A stretch of 58,749 bases of DNA from a bacterium (GCA_028724545.1 JAQYCU010000014.1:1-58749), one strand, 5' to 3'. Counted from the stretch's first letter, positions 9,021-18,642 are shown. Notes: generated by a model from the letters alone, not told the origin. A program made the numbers and translations.

Positions 9021-9089
9021 ACATCCCCAAGGCCTGAAGCCTTGGGGATGTGTGATTTTTGTATTGAATGGTATCTCGTTTCGAGAAAA
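9021..9089. repeat. Dispersed palindromic repeat, copy B (rpsI terminator)
   Basis: Second copy of the unit at 2644-2715. The hairpin at 9021-9051 is perfect (ACATCCCCAAGGC arms) and on the minus strand is followed by T6, making a strong terminator for rplM-rpsI. The unit ends with GTATCTCGTTTCGAGA one base before the rpsI stop codon. Confidence 0.78.
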
Positions 9090-9482
9090 TTATCTCTTTG
9101 AGAACTGTGGTGCTCTACGAGCTTTCTTAAGACCGTATTTCTTACGCTCTTTCATACGAGGATCACGAGTTAAGTATCCTGCCTTTTTAAGAACCGGACG
9201 GAAATCAGCATCTACTGTAAGAAGTGCTCTTGCAATACCGTGTCTGATAGCGCCTGCCTGTCCTGTGAATCCACCACCGCGAACAGTAATCTTTGCATCA
9301 TACTTATCTACTGTGTTTGTAGCTACAAGTGGCTGACGAGCAATAATCTTTAAAGTTTCAAGACCAAAATACTCCTCAATATCCTTTTTATTAATTGTAA
9401 TCTTACCTGTACCAGGTACTAAATATACTCTAGCAACACTGCTTTTTCTTCTACCTGTTCCATAAAACTTTGCGTTTGCCAA
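9090..9482 (-). CDS. rpsI: 30S ribosomal protein S9
   Basis: Small-subunit protein whose C-terminal tail reaches the P-site tRNA. It is 130 residues, the normal length, with the S9 signatures [32 protein letters not shown], and the basic tail ending APQFSKR. It lies 19 bp after rplM in the universal rplM-rpsI operon and ends at the repeat-derived terminator. Confidence 0.98.
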   Translation of the reverse strand: MANAKFYGTGRRKSSVARVYLVPGTGKITINKKDIEEYFGLETLKIIARQPLVATNTVDKYDAKITVRGGGFTGQAGAIRHGIARALLTVDADFRPVLKKAGYLTRDPRMKERKKYGLKKARRAPQFSKR

Positions 9483-9501
9483 TTTATTTTCCTCCTCTCA
9501 A

Positions 9502-9942
9502 TTATGCTCGCTCTTTAATCACTAATACTTCTGGTTTCTGAGCCTCATGTCCGTGCTCTGCTCCTGCATAAACATGAAGTTTCTTTAACATCTGACGACC
9601 AAGTGGTCCCTTTGGAAGCATACCCTTTACTGCGTGAGTAATTACATACTCAGGCTTTTTGTTGAGCATATCCTTGAGTGTTGTTTCTTTCATTCCACCA
9701 ACATAATCTGAATGATGGTAGTAAATCTTCTGGTCTAATTTCTTACCAGTTACTTTAATCTTATCTGCGTTTGTGATGATTACATAATCACCTGTATCAA
9801 TATGTGGTGTATAAATAGGCTTATTTTTACCTCTTAATACATTTGCAACTTCTGATGCAAGACGTCCCAATGTATGTCCTGTTGCATCAACAACATACCA
9901 TTTTCTCTCAATTGTGGATGGGCTAGCCATATAACTTTTCAT
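9502..9942 (-). CDS. rplM: 50S ribosomal protein L13
   Basis: Early-assembling large-subunit protein, 146 residues. Signatures include [37 protein letters not shown] and [20 protein letters not shown]. The start at 9942 has TAGGAGGTACTGGG before it. It is the first gene of rplM-rpsI, with a promoter at 10043-10071 and a structured leader that probably gives autoregulation. Confidence 0.98.
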   Translation of the reverse strand: MKSYMASPSTIERKWYVVDATGHTLGRLASEVANVLRGKNKPIYTPHIDTGDYVIITNADKIKVTGKKLDQKIYYHHSDYVGGMKETTLKDMLNKKPEYVITHAVKGMLPKGPLGRQMLKKLHVYAGAEHGHEAQKPEVLVIKERA

Positions 9943-9954
9943 CCCAGTACCTCC

Positions 9955-10036
9955 TAACTTATTTCGTATATCATATTCAAACTAATTGCGTCTGATTGCT
10001 TATACCGGGGCTATGGTCAGCTTTCACACGCCACAT
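9955..10036 (-). promoter_or_regulatory. Putative L13 (rplM) mRNA leader
   Basis: Between the promoter and rplM the transcript contains AAGCTGACCATAGCCCC followed by GGTATAAGC, which resembles the Firmicutes L13 leader, where L13 binds its own mRNA. I recognise it by pattern only; a covariance-model search (L13_leader) would decide. Confidence 0.5.
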
Positions 10037-10042
10037 TTGCTA

Positions 10043-10071
10043 ATTATATAATGAATTAAAAGGCTTGTCAA
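10043..10071 (-). promoter_or_regulatory. Sigma-A promoter of rplM-rpsI
   Basis: Minus-strand TTGACA (10071-10066), a 17-bp spacer, and TATAAT (10048-10043): a consensus promoter, as expected for a ribosomal operon. Confidence 0.85.
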
Positions 10072-10114
10072 GATTTTTCCTTATTTTTTTCTTTATTTTT
10101 TTCAAAATCTCTTC

Positions 10115-10143
10115 TTGACATCTCGCTCACAATATAGTATACT
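10115..10143 (+). promoter_or_regulatory. Promoter of tRNA-Trp
   Basis: TTGACA at 10115-10120, a 17-bp spacer, then TATACT at 10138-10143, about 36 bp before the tRNA. Confidence 0.85.
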
Positions 10144-10178
10144 TTGTAAGTCGCTTGTATGAAAGACAAAACCTATAT

Positions 10179-10249
10179 AGGGGTGTAGTTCATCGGTAGA
10201 ATAAGAGTCTCCAAAACTCCAGAGGAGGGTTCGATTCCTTCCACCCCTG
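10179..10249 (+). tRNA. trnW: tRNA-Trp (anticodon CCA)
   Basis: The 7-bp acceptor stem AGGGGTG pairs with CACCCCT, with discriminator G as expected for tRNA-Trp. The anticodon loop reads TCTCCAAAA with CCA as anticodon, and the T arm carries GGTTCGATTCC. The 3' CCA is not encoded. It is a single tRNA with its own promoter and terminator. Confidence 0.95.
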
Positions 10250-10269
10250 TTACCAAATAGTACAAGTAA

Positions 10270-10305
10270 GAAAAAGGTCTTTAGAATTTTCTAAAGACCT
10301 TTTTC
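10270..10305 (+). terminator. Terminator of tRNA-Trp
   Basis: AAAAAGGTCTTTAGAA pairs with TTCTAAAGACC followed by TTTTT. The symmetric A/T flanks also let it act on the minus strand. Confidence 0.85.
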
Positions 10306-10453
10306 TATTCTATCAACACTTTTCTATCAACATACAGCCTTTCCCATTTAAAACAAAAAAATTTCCAAGCGCATCTGATATATATTCCCCTACAACCATA
10401 TACGCTTTCCCACCTGATACACTATACACTAAAAACTTTCTTCCATAATATCT

Positions 10454-11098
10454 CTATATCTCAAAATGCTGATAATCTTTACTGTCTTCCCAGTCACCAC
10501 CCCACGAAAATCCATATTTTTTAAATATTTTCGTGATTTGGCTATTTTTCTGAATCATATATTTCGCATATTTGCCACGGCATTTTTTGACATCGCGACA
10601 CTCATACACCTTTGCATTTTCTGGCGTCAGAACGCCCTTACTGTTTATATAGGGATTAATTCGTGGATTGATATCAACTGCCATTCCCAGTGCGTGTTTT
10701 GATAGCTGCGTTGTGCCTGCTATCGTCCTGAAATTAAACGCCGAAGTATTGTTATCTCCCATAGAACGTTCATCATCTGCCCCATATTCATCCACCAGTT
10801 TCATTCTCTGAATCGGATATTTTATTTTATATAAGACATAAAAGACTTTTGCCATTTTTCTTGCTATTTTCTTATTTACAATCAATTCGCCACTTTGTAC
10901 CTGACCGGAAAAATCATAATACCGTACCCTGACATAGCGCAAATCACTATATTGTATATATGGATTTTCCCGATAGGACACTCCCGTTATTTTCTTTTTA
11001 ATATGTGCCGGAAGTTTCTGATATGTAAAACCTTTTCTATACACCATTGCCCGTATCTCCGGTTTTGTATGAAATAATGACAAAATGTTTGCTGACAT
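10454..11098 (-). CDS. M15-family D-Ala-D-Ala carboxypeptidase / L,D-peptidase-like protein
   Basis: Zinc peptidase of the VanY/endolysin M15 fold that would cut peptidoglycan peptides. The metal ligands lie in SKHALGMAVDINPRINP near residue 135-150 and in the C-terminal KDYQHFEI, with GFSWGGDW between. It is 214 residues. Signal peptide: none evident after the start at 11098, which has GGAGC eight bases upstream, so export or a cytoplasmic role is unclear. It stands alone between tRNA-Trp and the ftsH block. Confidence 0.8.
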   Translation of the reverse strand: MSANILSLFHTKPEIRAMVYRKGFTYQKLPAHIKKKITGVSYRENPYIQYSDLRYVRVRYYDFSGQVQSGELIVNKKIARKMAKVFYVLYKIKYPIQRMKLVDEYGADDERSMGDNNTSAFNFRTIAGTTQLSKHALGMAVDINPRINPYINSKGVLTPENAKVYECRDVKKCRGKYAKYMIQKNSQITKIFKKYGFSWGGDWEDSKDYQHFEI

Positions 11099-11230
11099 AC
11101 AAACTGCTCCTATTCATTTTTCTTTCTGTAACTATCCCTGCCTGCACCTCTCAAAAAACAGTATTACAAATTGCACCTCTCTTTTTTATACCTTGCCGAA
11201 GCAAACGAGATGCTATCTGCCATAAAAGTA

Positions 11231-11260
11231 AAAGAGGAATTGCTAATGCAATTCCTCTTT
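11231..11260. terminator. Perfect hairpin downstream of ftsH
   Basis: AAAGAGGAATTGC pairs with GCAATTCCTCTTT around a TAAT loop. T-rich sequence follows on both strands, more so on the minus strand, so it is probably a terminator for leftward transcripts from the ftsH side and the M15 gene region. Confidence 0.6.
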
Positions 11261-11505
11261 TGGAGAAGGTATTTTTGTTACTTATGGGGTGTAGCAAAAA
11301 CTATATAATGTATTGGGGTTTACAATTGTTAGTATATCAGCACGTGCAAATAAAGTGTGCACAAAACTAAAAAAGTTTTTTTTGAGTTTTTGTGCATTCT
11401 GACACAAGCCAAAACAAAAGCCAGCCGTTTTGCTTTTAAAAATAGCCAAAACGATACTGACTTTTGTTACTTTTCTATCATTCTTCGTCTTACGAACTGT
11501 GTTGC
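11261..11505. other. Gene-free stretch 3' of ftsH with a second hairpin
   Basis: Together with 11099-11260 this leaves about 400 bp without a gene. At 11357-11396, TGCACAAAACT pairs with AGTTTTTGTGCA (one bulged T) around an A/T loop, which could form a terminator for ftsH. Nothing else is evident. Confidence 0.45.
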
Positions 11506-13446
11506 CTATTCTTCTTCCGTTTCACATTCCGTAGTGTTATTCTGCTCCTCTTCTGTATTGCTGCCCTCTTCTTTCTCAGCAATCTGCTTTACCTCTTCTG
11601 GCTCACTTTCTGCTTCACCAAAGAGTGCCTCAAATTCTTTACGGTCAATGCGTTCTTTTTCGATTAATAACTCTGCACAGGCATGGAGAATATCCATATT
11701 TTCTTCCAGAATCTGTTTTGCGTCTGCATATGCCTGGTCAATAATTTTCTTCACTTCACGGTCAATCGTCTTAGCAACATCCTCGCTATAGGCACGACTC
11801 GTCTGACCAAAATCTCTTCCGATAAACACTTCATCTGCATCAGCATAATTAATCATACCAATTTCATCAGAAAATCCATACTTGGTAACCATATCTTTTG
11901 CTGTTGCCGTTGCCTGCTTAATATCCTGTGAAGCTCCTGTCGTGATATCATCAAAAATAAGTGACTCTGCAACACGTCCACCAAGACTTGCGACAATGTC
12001 CTGCATCATCTTTCCTTTTGTCATAAACATTTCATCACGCTCTGGCAATGGCATGGTATATCCGGCAGCACCACTTCCTGTTGGTATTACCGACACCATA
12101 TGAACCGGTCCGATGTCCGGAAGAACATGGAACAAAATAGCATGACCTGCTTCGTGATAAGCTGTAATCTTTTTATCCTTTTCGGAAATAATCTTACTCT
12201 TCTTCTCTTTACCGATACCAACCTTAATAAACGATTTGCTGATATCTTCCTGTTCAATAAACTTTCTGCCCTCTTTTGCGCATACGATAGCAGCTTCATT
12301 TAACAGATTTTCCAAATCTGCACCGGTAAAACCAACCGTTGTCTGTGCAACCTTTCGTAAGTCCACATCATCTCCCAGTGGTTTTCCCTTTGCGTGCACT
12401 TCCAGTATCTCTTCTCTGCCTTTTACATCCGGTCTTCCTACCGTTACACGACGGTCAAAACGTCCCGGACGAAGAATCGCAGGGTCCAGAATGTCAACAC
12501 GGTTTGTTGCAGCCATAACGATAATGCCTTCATTTATACCAAAACCGTCCATTTCCACAAGCATCTGGTTCAATGTCTGCTCACGTTCATCATGACCACC
12601 ACCAAGACCGGAACCACGCTTTCTTGCCACGGCATCAATCTCGTCAATAAATACAATACAAGGTGCATTTTTCTTGGCTTCTGCAAACATATCCCTTACT
12701 CGCGAAGCACCTACACCTACAAACATTTCCACAAAATCTGAACCAGACAGGCTAAAGAACGGCACGCCTGCTTCTCCTGCCACTGCTTTGGCTAACAATG
12801 TTTTACCGGTTCCCGGAGGTCCAACTAACAAAATTCCCTTTGGAATACGGGCTCCGACTCCTGTATATTTTTCCGGACTTGCCAGAAAATCAACAATCTC
12901 TTCTAATTCTTCTTTTTCTTCTTTCAGACCTGCCACATCACGGAAACGTTTCGCATGTTCATCCGGGTCAATTCGCTGGGCACGGCTTTTGCCAAAATTC
13001 ATCATCTTCGCATTGCTTCCACCTGCGCCTGCTGACTGTGCTGATATAAAAGAAAATACAAAGAAAATAGCAAGTGCCACTAATCCATATGGAAATAATG
13101 TTGTAAGAATCCAGGATGGCTTTTGCACATCAGAAGTTGTATAATGCTTTGCCAATGTATCATTTGTCAAAATAATTTCTTCTGCTGCTTTGACATCTGA
13201 CACATAAAAACTTACTCTTTTATCATCTTTTAAAACAGCTGTTACTTCGCCGGTAGGCACTTCCTCATTCTGAAGAATCTTAACCGATACGACATTTGAC
13301 TTTTCAACATCTTCTTTAAATGTAGAAAGATTGTAGTTGCTGTCTGAACTTTGTGTAAACGAACCCGAAGCATAAACTGCCACGAAAATAATAGCCAGTA
13401 TCAGAATATAAAATCCAATACCACCTGTTTTCATCTGTTTATTCAT
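11506..13446 (-). CDS. ftsH: ATP-dependent zinc metalloprotease FtsH
   Basis: Membrane-bound AAA protease that degrades unneeded membrane and regulatory proteins. Of 646 residues, an N-terminal membrane helix (about 12-28) and a second (about 113-133) flank the extracytoplasmic domain. The AAA domain follows, with Walker A GPPGTGKT near 207, Walker B IVFIDEID, and [21 protein letters not shown]. The protease site is HEAGHA near 428. The acidic C-terminal tail is rich in Glu. It is 17 bp after hpt, in the conserved tilS-hpt-ftsH order. Confidence 0.97.
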   Translation of the reverse strand: MNKQMKTGGIGFYILILAIIFVAVYASGSFTQSSDSNYNLSTFKEDVEKSNVVSVKILQNEEVPTGEVTAVLKDDKRVSFYVSDVKAAEEIILTNDTLAKHYTTSDVQKPSWILTTLFPYGLVALAIFFVFSFISAQSAGAGGSNAKMMNFGKSRAQRIDPDEHAKRFRDVAGLKEEKEELEEIVDFLASPEKYTGVGARIPKGILLVGPPGTGKTLLAKAVAGEAGVPFFSLSGSDFVEMFVGVGASRVRDMFAEAKKNAPCIVFIDEIDAVARKRGSGLGGGHDEREQTLNQMLVEMDGFGINEGIIVMAATNRVDILDPAILRPGRFDRRVTVGRPDVKGREEILEVHAKGKPLGDDVDLRKVAQTTVGFTGADLENLLNEAAIVCAKEGRKFIEQEDISKSFIKVGIGKEKKSKIISEKDKKITAYHEAGHAILFHVLPDIGPVHMVSVIPTGSGAAGYTMPLPERDEMFMTKGKMMQDIVASLGGRVAESLIFDDITTGASQDIKQATATAKDMVTKYGFSDEIGMINYADADEVFIGRDFGQTSRAYSEDVAKTIDREVKKIIDQAYADAKQILEENMDILHACAELLIEKERIDRKEFEALFGEAESEPEEVKQIAEKEEGSNTEEEQNNTTECETEEE

Positions 13447-13463
13447 GAAAAATCTCCTTTAAT

Positions 13464-13994
13464 TTATTCTTCTACAAATTCAAGCACGCCTATATAAGGA
13501 AGATTCCTATATTTCTGTGCATAATCCAATCCATATCCTACAACAAACTTGTCGGGTATTACAAAACCTGTATAATCCACATCCACCTGTGTTTCACGTC
13601 TTTCCGGTTTGTCCAACAATGTACAGATTTTAAGGCTGGCAGGATTTCTTTCTGCAAGCATTTTTTTGGTTCTGCTTAATGTATTTCCGGAATCAATAAT
13701 ATCTTCTACTATCAGACACTCCAGTCCTGCAATATCTTCATCCAAATCTTTGCGCACGTTTAACGTTCCTGAACTTTCTGTGCCGTCACCATAACTGGAA
13801 ACTGCCATAAAATCAATTGTAACCGGCACGGTTACTCTCTTTGCCAATTCCGTAAAGAAAAAAACACTTCCCTTTAAAATACAAATCAGATGCAGTGTTT
13901 TTCCTTCATAATCCCTGCTTAACTGCTGTGCAAGTTCTTCAATCTTCTCCTCTACCTGCTTTTCTGAAAGCATTTCATGTATGAGTTCTTTCAT
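13464..13994 (-). CDS. hpt: Hypoxanthine phosphoribosyltransferase
   Basis: Purine salvage enzyme that converts hypoxanthine or guanine plus PRPP to IMP or GMP. The PRPP loop is LIVEDIIDSGNTLSRT, with LICILKGSVFFF near residue 45 and the C-terminal VVGYGLDYAQKYRNLPYIG. The frame is open from 14057, but AAAGGTGG precedes the ATG at 13994, giving the normal length of about 176 residues. It lies between tilS and ftsH, as in Bacillus. Confidence 0.95.
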   Translation of the reverse strand: MKELIHEMLSEKQVEEKIEELAQQLSRDYEGKTLHLICILKGSVFFFTELAKRVTVPVTIDFMAVSSYGDGTESSGTLNVRKDLDEDIAGLECLIVEDIIDSGNTLSRTKKMLAERNPASLKICTLLDKPERRETQVDVDYTGFVIPDKFVVGYGLDYAQKYRNLPYIGVLEFVEE

Positions 13995-14053
13995 GATATC
14001 CACCTTTCTCTTGTAAAGTTTCCCTTTATAAATGCTATAACAGCCATATGGCA

Positions 14054-15592
14054 TCATACCGTTTCTTCAGCTGATGTCAGTCTGGCGCAAACAATCTTTT
14101 TTGTGTCCCGTGTAATATAATAATATGCACTGCAACGATTGAGCAAAGGCACCCATAAAACATGGTTTCCCTCTGCCAGAACAACCGTTTCTTTCCGCTG
14201 ACTGAGTGGAACTTTTGCATCGATAAATAACCGGCTCAGTTTTTTCTTTTTGCCCGTTTCATCCAGCCAGAGATAATCCCCTGATTTAGGATATCGCAAC
14301 ACTGGCATAGTATCCATTCTATCATAATCAAAACATTTCGTACAGTAGTTTTTTTGATAGTTACCGGAGAATTTTTCAATTGTCCTTTCTTCAAAATAAA
14401 CCTGTTGCCTTTGGTTTTTCTCATTCAAAATCAGATACGGAACACCCAGCTGGATTGTTATGCCCTCCACAAGTGCATCTGCCTGATTTTCCTTTTTTGC
14501 TTCCTCATTCTCTGGTACGCCTGCCTGATTTTCTTTTTTTTCTGCCCCACCTTCCGGCACGCCTGCCTGCGTTTCCTTTTTTACCGTTTCCCTTTCATCA
14601 CGGCTGCCTGCTTTTGTCATCGATAATGTCTGATATGATTTTTCTGCCACAAGAGAATACGGCAGCGAAACCTTTTTTCCCGTACCTCCCAAATACAAAT
14701 CACACACAGACTGTATATGTTTTCGCGTAATATCTTTTTTCTGTCCTGCCAGCGATTGTATCATGGCAAGCACCAGTTCCCGCTGCAAAACCGGATGAAG
14801 TGCCACAAATTTCTCTTCTGATAACACAAGGCTGTTGCCTTTTTTTGTTATCAGTTCTGTATACAGCATTTCCGTTTGCATCTGAATGTATTCCATTACT
14901 TCCTGTAATTGTGTCGCTGTTTCTGCAATATGTGACACGGCTGCAGGCTGAATATTTTCCTGCAGATAAGGAAGAATATGATGTCTGATGATATTTCTGG
15001 CATATTTATCTTCTATATTAGTAGAGTCCACGCAATATGCAATCTCTCTGTCCCTTAATTCCTGCTCTATTTCCTGACGGCTGACTCCAAGCAAAGGACG
15101 CACAATGCAATCCCTCTTCGGGCGCATACCTCCCATGCCACGCAGCCCACTGCCACGCAGCAGCTGAAACAGCACTGTTTCTGCCTGGTCTTCCTGATGA
15201 TGTGCTACGGCAATCGACTGGCAGTTATTTTCCCGGCGAAATTCTTCAAAACACTGATATCTGTAAATTCTCCCTGCTTCTTCCTCTGTCAGATGCTCTT
15301 TTTTTGCAAGTGCCGGCACATCGGTCTGATATACTTTGCAGGCAATGCCAAGACTTTCTGCAAATGCGACAGCATACTGCTGGTCGCGCAGAGCCTCCTC
15401 TCCCCTCACGCCGTGATTTATATGAACAGCAAACAGCTGCAAACCCCATTTCTGGCGTAACCGTGACAAGGCATAGAGCAAAAAGACAGAATCTGCGCCC
15501 CCGGAAAGTCCGACAACAACCCTGTCTTCTTTTTGAAATAACTGGTATTCTTCACAATATATCGCAATTCTTTCGTAAATATTACTGCTCAT
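14054..15592 (-). CDS. tilS: tRNA(Ile)-lysidine synthase with repeat-bearing linker
   Basis: Modifies C34 of tRNA-Ile(CAU) to lysidine so that it reads AUA; the gene is essential in bacteria. The N-terminal PP-loop is VVGLSGGADS near residue 27; HINHGVRGEEA and AVAHHQEDQAETVLFQL complete the catalytic domain. The C-terminal TilS domain lies near 400-505. At 512 residues it is longer than usual because a linker near 340-375 holds three imperfect copies of a KKENQAGVPE-type unit. The stop is 60 bp before hpt. Confidence 0.95.
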   Translation of the reverse strand: MSSNIYERIAIYCEEYQLFQKEDRVVVGLSGGADSVFLLYALSRLRQKWGLQLFAVHINHGVRGEEALRDQQYAVAFAESLGIACKVYQTDVPALAKKEHLTEEEAGRIYRYQCFEEFRRENNCQSIAVAHHQEDQAETVLFQLLRGSGLRGMGGMRPKRDCIVRPLLGVSRQEIEQELRDREIAYCVDSTNIEDKYARNIIRHHILPYLQENIQPAAVSHIAETATQLQEVMEYIQMQTEMLYTELITKKGNSLVLSEEKFVALHPVLQRELVLAMIQSLAGQKKDITRKHIQSVCDLYLGGTGKKVSLPYSLVAEKSYQTLSMTKAGSRDERETVKKETQAGVPEGGAEKKENQAGVPENEEAKKENQADALVEGITIQLGVPYLILNEKNQRQQVYFEERTIEKFSGNYQKNYCTKCFDYDRMDTMPVLRYPKSGDYLWLDETGKKKKLSRLFIDAKVPLSQRKETVVLAEGNHVLWVPLLNRCSAYYYITRDTKKIVCARLTSAEETV

Positions 15593-15609
15593 ATTCTATC
15601 TCCGTCTGA

Positions 15610-17901
15610 TTAACCATTTTCATACAACTTCACTACCAGAACACTCATATCGTCTTCCGGTTCTCCCTGCCAGCGTGCCACTGCTTCCTGCAGTAATTCA
15701 TCTGCCATATCCTGTGGGCTTAACCTTTCTTCCAGATAATTCCAGATTAGCCCTTCCAGTTCAAACTCTTCTGTCAGAAAACTGTCTGCCACGCCATCAG
15801 TCATCATTATAACATAATCTCCTGAAGATATACTAGTTTTTCTCATATAAGGCTCTATGTCGTTTAATACGCCAATAGGCAACGCCTCGCCCTCGATTTT
15901 TTCAACTTCATTCTGATGAAATAAGTAAGTAGTGCTGGCACCACATTTTACAAAATGACAATTTTTCTGATATAAATTCAGCACAACAATATCTGCCGTA
16001 GCAAATCCCCCTGACTCTTCTCTTGCCATATACATCGAATTGATTAATTTTAGTGCAGAACTTTCGGAAAAACCTGCTTCCGTCATCCGTTCCAGCAGGT
16101 CAATGACCTGCTCACTTTCCTCGTATGCCTGTACCCCACTGCCCATACCGTCAGACAACGCTACAAAAAGTTCTCCTCCCGGCAAATAGGTGCTTGAAAA
16201 AGTATCTCCCGATATTTCTTCTCCTGCTTTTGGCATCCTGCTGACACCCGTGGCAGCGCGCAATTTTGCACATTCCTCAAAAACGAAATCCTCTTCTTCC
16301 CGCGGGAACACTTTCCGGCATGCCTCCCCCGGCACAAAATTTCTATTTAAAATTATGGCAATGACTTCTCCAACTTCCCGTGTGGTCACATAACGTCCTC
16401 TCCACGTGCGCCCACGCAGATGAATTTCCAGTCTGCCATCATATTTTTCATAAAATGCAATGTCCGTCAGAACAACTCTTCTCTTTTTTAATTCTTTTTC
16501 GATTTTTTCCTGAATATTGTGGGGAATCCGTTTCACATTAGGCAATTTTTCCGACAAATCCCCTACAATGTCCCCCACCTCTCTCATCTGCTCTGCCATA
16601 ACCTGCTGATTCTGAAACATCCTGTTCTGAAATCCCATCCAAACATTAGCCAGATGGATATTTTGGTTTGCTTCCGACAAAAACCGTTCCTGATGAATAC
16701 ATTCTCTTGTAAAATCTGCCGGCATCTGCTCTAACGCAATTTCTCCCTGCTCTTGCGCCAGTGCCAGCGTTCCAAACATTTCCGGACGCTGTAATGCTAT
16801 CTGTCCCCTACAGTTTTCGCAATTTTCACACCGTCCACAGACTTCATTTGTCATAACTTCTGCCATTTTTCGCATCTGGCTGTGAGTCATAGGCAATTTC
16901 GTTTTTGTACCTTTGGCAAGCGACTGGGAAAGTGACTGAAACGATTTTGAAAAATCTTGCAATTTATATTGCATCAGATGCTGTAATTTTTCACTTTCCC
17001 AATTATCTTCCCAGCCTCCGGCATTGATTTGAATTTTTCCAATCCATTTTTCCGGAATAACCAGAAAAATCCCACCAGCCAGTGCAATGCTTCCCAGCTC
17101 ATTTATCAGAATAATGTCTTCCGAAGATAAAAAGCAAAGGGCAACTGCCGTCAGAAAATAGGTCCCACATAATATGAGCTTTCCCTGTTCACGAAGCATT
17201 CCGGCACAAATCCCCAGCAATGCGAGAATGCCCGTCATAACCGGCTGCCACCCACACGCTGCCAGTACACAGCCACTGATAGCACCGGCTATTGCTCCCG
17301 TACCGGTTCCATATGCATATCCCATAACAAGCGTAAAAAAATAGACAACAACCAAAAGCAATGACAGCCCTGCCACTTTCACATCCGGAAGCCCGAATAT
17401 GGCAAAACCACCCAGCAGGACAAGACTGATTACTTCTTCATTCCCCAGATTTTGTCCTCTTCTGGCATGCAGCATAAAATGCACCCCATCATAGAGAACA
17501 CGGGTACATACCATTGTCAGCACCGCTTCCAAAACGCCCAGCATAATATCATAGTTATCGTGTGGCATCAGATACAGTCTGAATACGTTCAGGCAAAAGA
17601 CAGCAGCAAAAAGCAGCAGGGCAACATGTCCTAAACGAACTGTCACATTTCTTTTTTCCAGCAAATCAACTGCCAGAATCACTGCCGTTATCGCCAATGC
17701 ACTGCTAAATACATTTTCTATCGGGAACACGGTAAGCATACCCAGCACAACACTGAAAGCAACCGGAAGTTTTGAGCCTTTCTCTGTGTAGCACGCTGCA
17801 AAATATGCAATTCCTACCGGATTCATTCCAAACAAATTAACCCGTCCCAGCAAAAAGCCTAGCAAAATCTGTCCCAGCATCCTTTTTTGAATATCTTTCA
17901 T
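15610..17901 (-). CDS. spoIIE: Stage II sporulation protein E (PP2C-type phosphatase)
   Basis: Dephosphorylates SpoIIAA-P to release sigma-F in the forespore and helps form the polar septum. The first ~290 residues are membrane helices (about ten). A central FtsZ-interacting/regulatory region includes a CGRCENCENC cysteine cluster near 350. The PP2C/SpoIIE domain covers about 540-763, with DGMGSG, DIVVLNLYQ and MMTDGVAD metal-site motifs. The 763-residue length is close to that of Bacillus SpoIIE. It is 17 bp upstream of tilS. A promoter at 17962-17994 and 0A box at 18021-18027 point to Spo0A control. Confidence 0.96.
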   Translation of the reverse strand: MKDIQKRMLGQILLGFLLGRVNLFGMNPVGIAYFAACYTEKGSKLPVAFSVVLGMLTVFPIENVFSSALAITAVILAVDLLEKRNVTVRLGHVALLLFAAVFCLNVFRLYLMPHDNYDIMLGVLEAVLTMVCTRVLYDGVHFMLHARRGQNLGNEEVISLVLLGGFAIFGLPDVKVAGLSLLLVVVYFFTLVMGYAYGTGTGAIAGAISGCVLAACGWQPVMTGILALLGICAGMLREQGKLILCGTYFLTAVALCFLSSEDIILINELGSIALAGGIFLVIPEKWIGKIQINAGGWEDNWESEKLQHLMQYKLQDFSKSFQSLSQSLAKGTKTKLPMTHSQMRKMAEVMTNEVCGRCENCENCRGQIALQRPEMFGTLALAQEQGEIALEQMPADFTRECIHQERFLSEANQNIHLANVWMGFQNRMFQNQQVMAEQMREVGDIVGDLSEKLPNVKRIPHNIQEKIEKELKKRRVVLTDIAFYEKYDGRLEIHLRGRTWRGRYVTTREVGEVIAIILNRNFVPGEACRKVFPREEEDFVFEECAKLRAATGVSRMPKAGEEISGDTFSSTYLPGGELFVALSDGMGSGVQAYEESEQVIDLLERMTEAGFSESSALKLINSMYMAREESGGFATADIVVLNLYQKNCHFVKCGASTTYLFHQNEVEKIEGEALPIGVLNDIEPYMRKTSISSGDYVIMMTDGVADSFLTEEFELEGLIWNYLEERLSPQDMADELLQEAVARWQGEPEDDMSVLVVKLYENG

Positions 17902-17961
17902 ATCATCCCACCTCTTCTATTTCAATTCCCCTGTTTCCCACACAGGTTGTTGTAGCATAAA

Positions 17962-17994
17962 AGTATAAAAAGTTTATTTTGCAGATTTTGTCAA
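17962..17994 (-). promoter_or_regulatory. spoIIE promoter with extended (21-bp) spacer
   Basis: On the minus strand, TTGACA (17994-17989) and TATACT (17967-17962) are separated by 21 bp instead of 17. This is the known layout of Spo0A-activated sigma-A promoters such as B. subtilis spoIIE and spoIIG. The start codon lies 60 bp downstream. Confidence 0.75.
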
Positions 17995-18020
17995 ATTTCA
18001 TACATTACACAGAAAAAGTA

Positions 18021-18027
18021 TTCGACA
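18021..18027 (-). promoter_or_regulatory. Spo0A box upstream of spoIIE
   Basis: TTCGACA here is TGTCGAA on the minus strand, the exact 0A-box consensus, 27 bp upstream of the -35 hexamer. A second weaker match overlaps the -35 itself. Confidence 0.7.
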
Positions 18028-18108
18028 TTTTTTATTTTTGCAATTCGCCGGGTACTGGGAATGTGACAGATTTCCGAAACAGCGCAATTTAGCATTTTAG
18101 AAAAAAAC

Positions 18109-18152
18109 AAAAATACCAGTCTGGCATCTGATATGCTAAACTGGTATTTTTA
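18109..18152 (-). terminator. Terminator after divIC
   Basis: AAAAATACCAGT pairs with ACTGGTATTTTT around an internal loop and closes the yabP-yabQ-divIC unit 25 bp after its last stop. Confidence 0.8.
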
Positions 18153-18176
18153 GATATTAATTTATAAGATTTTATG

Positions 18177-18479
18177 TTACTGCTCATCTTCCGGTTTGAA
18201 TATGATTTCGCCTTTATATACTAATCCGAACTTTTCTCTGGCAACTTCTTCTGCATATTCATCCGTTTTGACATATTCTTCCAAATCTTTTAAATCTTCT
18301 TTTTCTTCTTTTAATTCTTTATTTTGCTTTTGTAATTCTTTTATCTGGGCAGAATATTCCTTTTCCTGCGTTCCCATAACCTTCTGCTTGTACGATAATG
18401 TTCCACAAAGAACAACCGTCAGCAAAATAGCACCAAATATGGTCGCTTTGCTCAGCTTCTTATGTCGCTTCCGTGCCAA
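18177..18479 (-). CDS. divIC: Septum formation initiator, DivIC/FtsB family
   Basis: Bitopic divisome protein. A basic N-terminus (ARKRHKKLSK) is followed by one membrane helix (about 13-29), a Glu/Lys coiled coil (about 35-70), and the FtsB/DivIC end, EEVAREKFGLVYKGEIIFK. The frame stays open to 18656, but the family begins just before the membrane helix. I choose the TTG at 18479, preceded by GAAGGTGGG; the GTG at 18491 is the alternative. It is downstream of yabQ, as in Bacillus. Confidence 0.85.
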   Translation of the reverse strand: MARKRHKKLSKATIFGAILLTVVLCGTLSYKQKVMGTQEKEYSAQIKELQKQNKELKEEKEDLKDLEEYVKTDEYAEEVAREKFGLVYKGEIIFKPEDEQ

Positions 18480-18642
18480 AGTTTCACCCACCTTCTCCAA
18501 GTTTCTACAATATACAGTGTAAACTGTCGGCAGTAAATACAATATATTGTGCTCAAAAATCCGTTCCTGCAATTTGCCACAACCCCTTATTTTATAAGGC
18601 TTTGCAGGCATTTTGCCTAGTTCTTTTACTATATACCATTTC

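Noticed and set aside
8842-9030. 62-codon minus-strand ORF upstream of the mal promoter region
   Set aside because: No ribosome site, no family signature, and it overlaps the rpsI terminator repeat and a degenerate duplication.
14354-14730. Plus-strand ORFs opposite tilS, including a Pro/Leu-rich 116-codon frame
   Set aside because: They are antisense shadows created by the tilS linker repeats and have no start signals.
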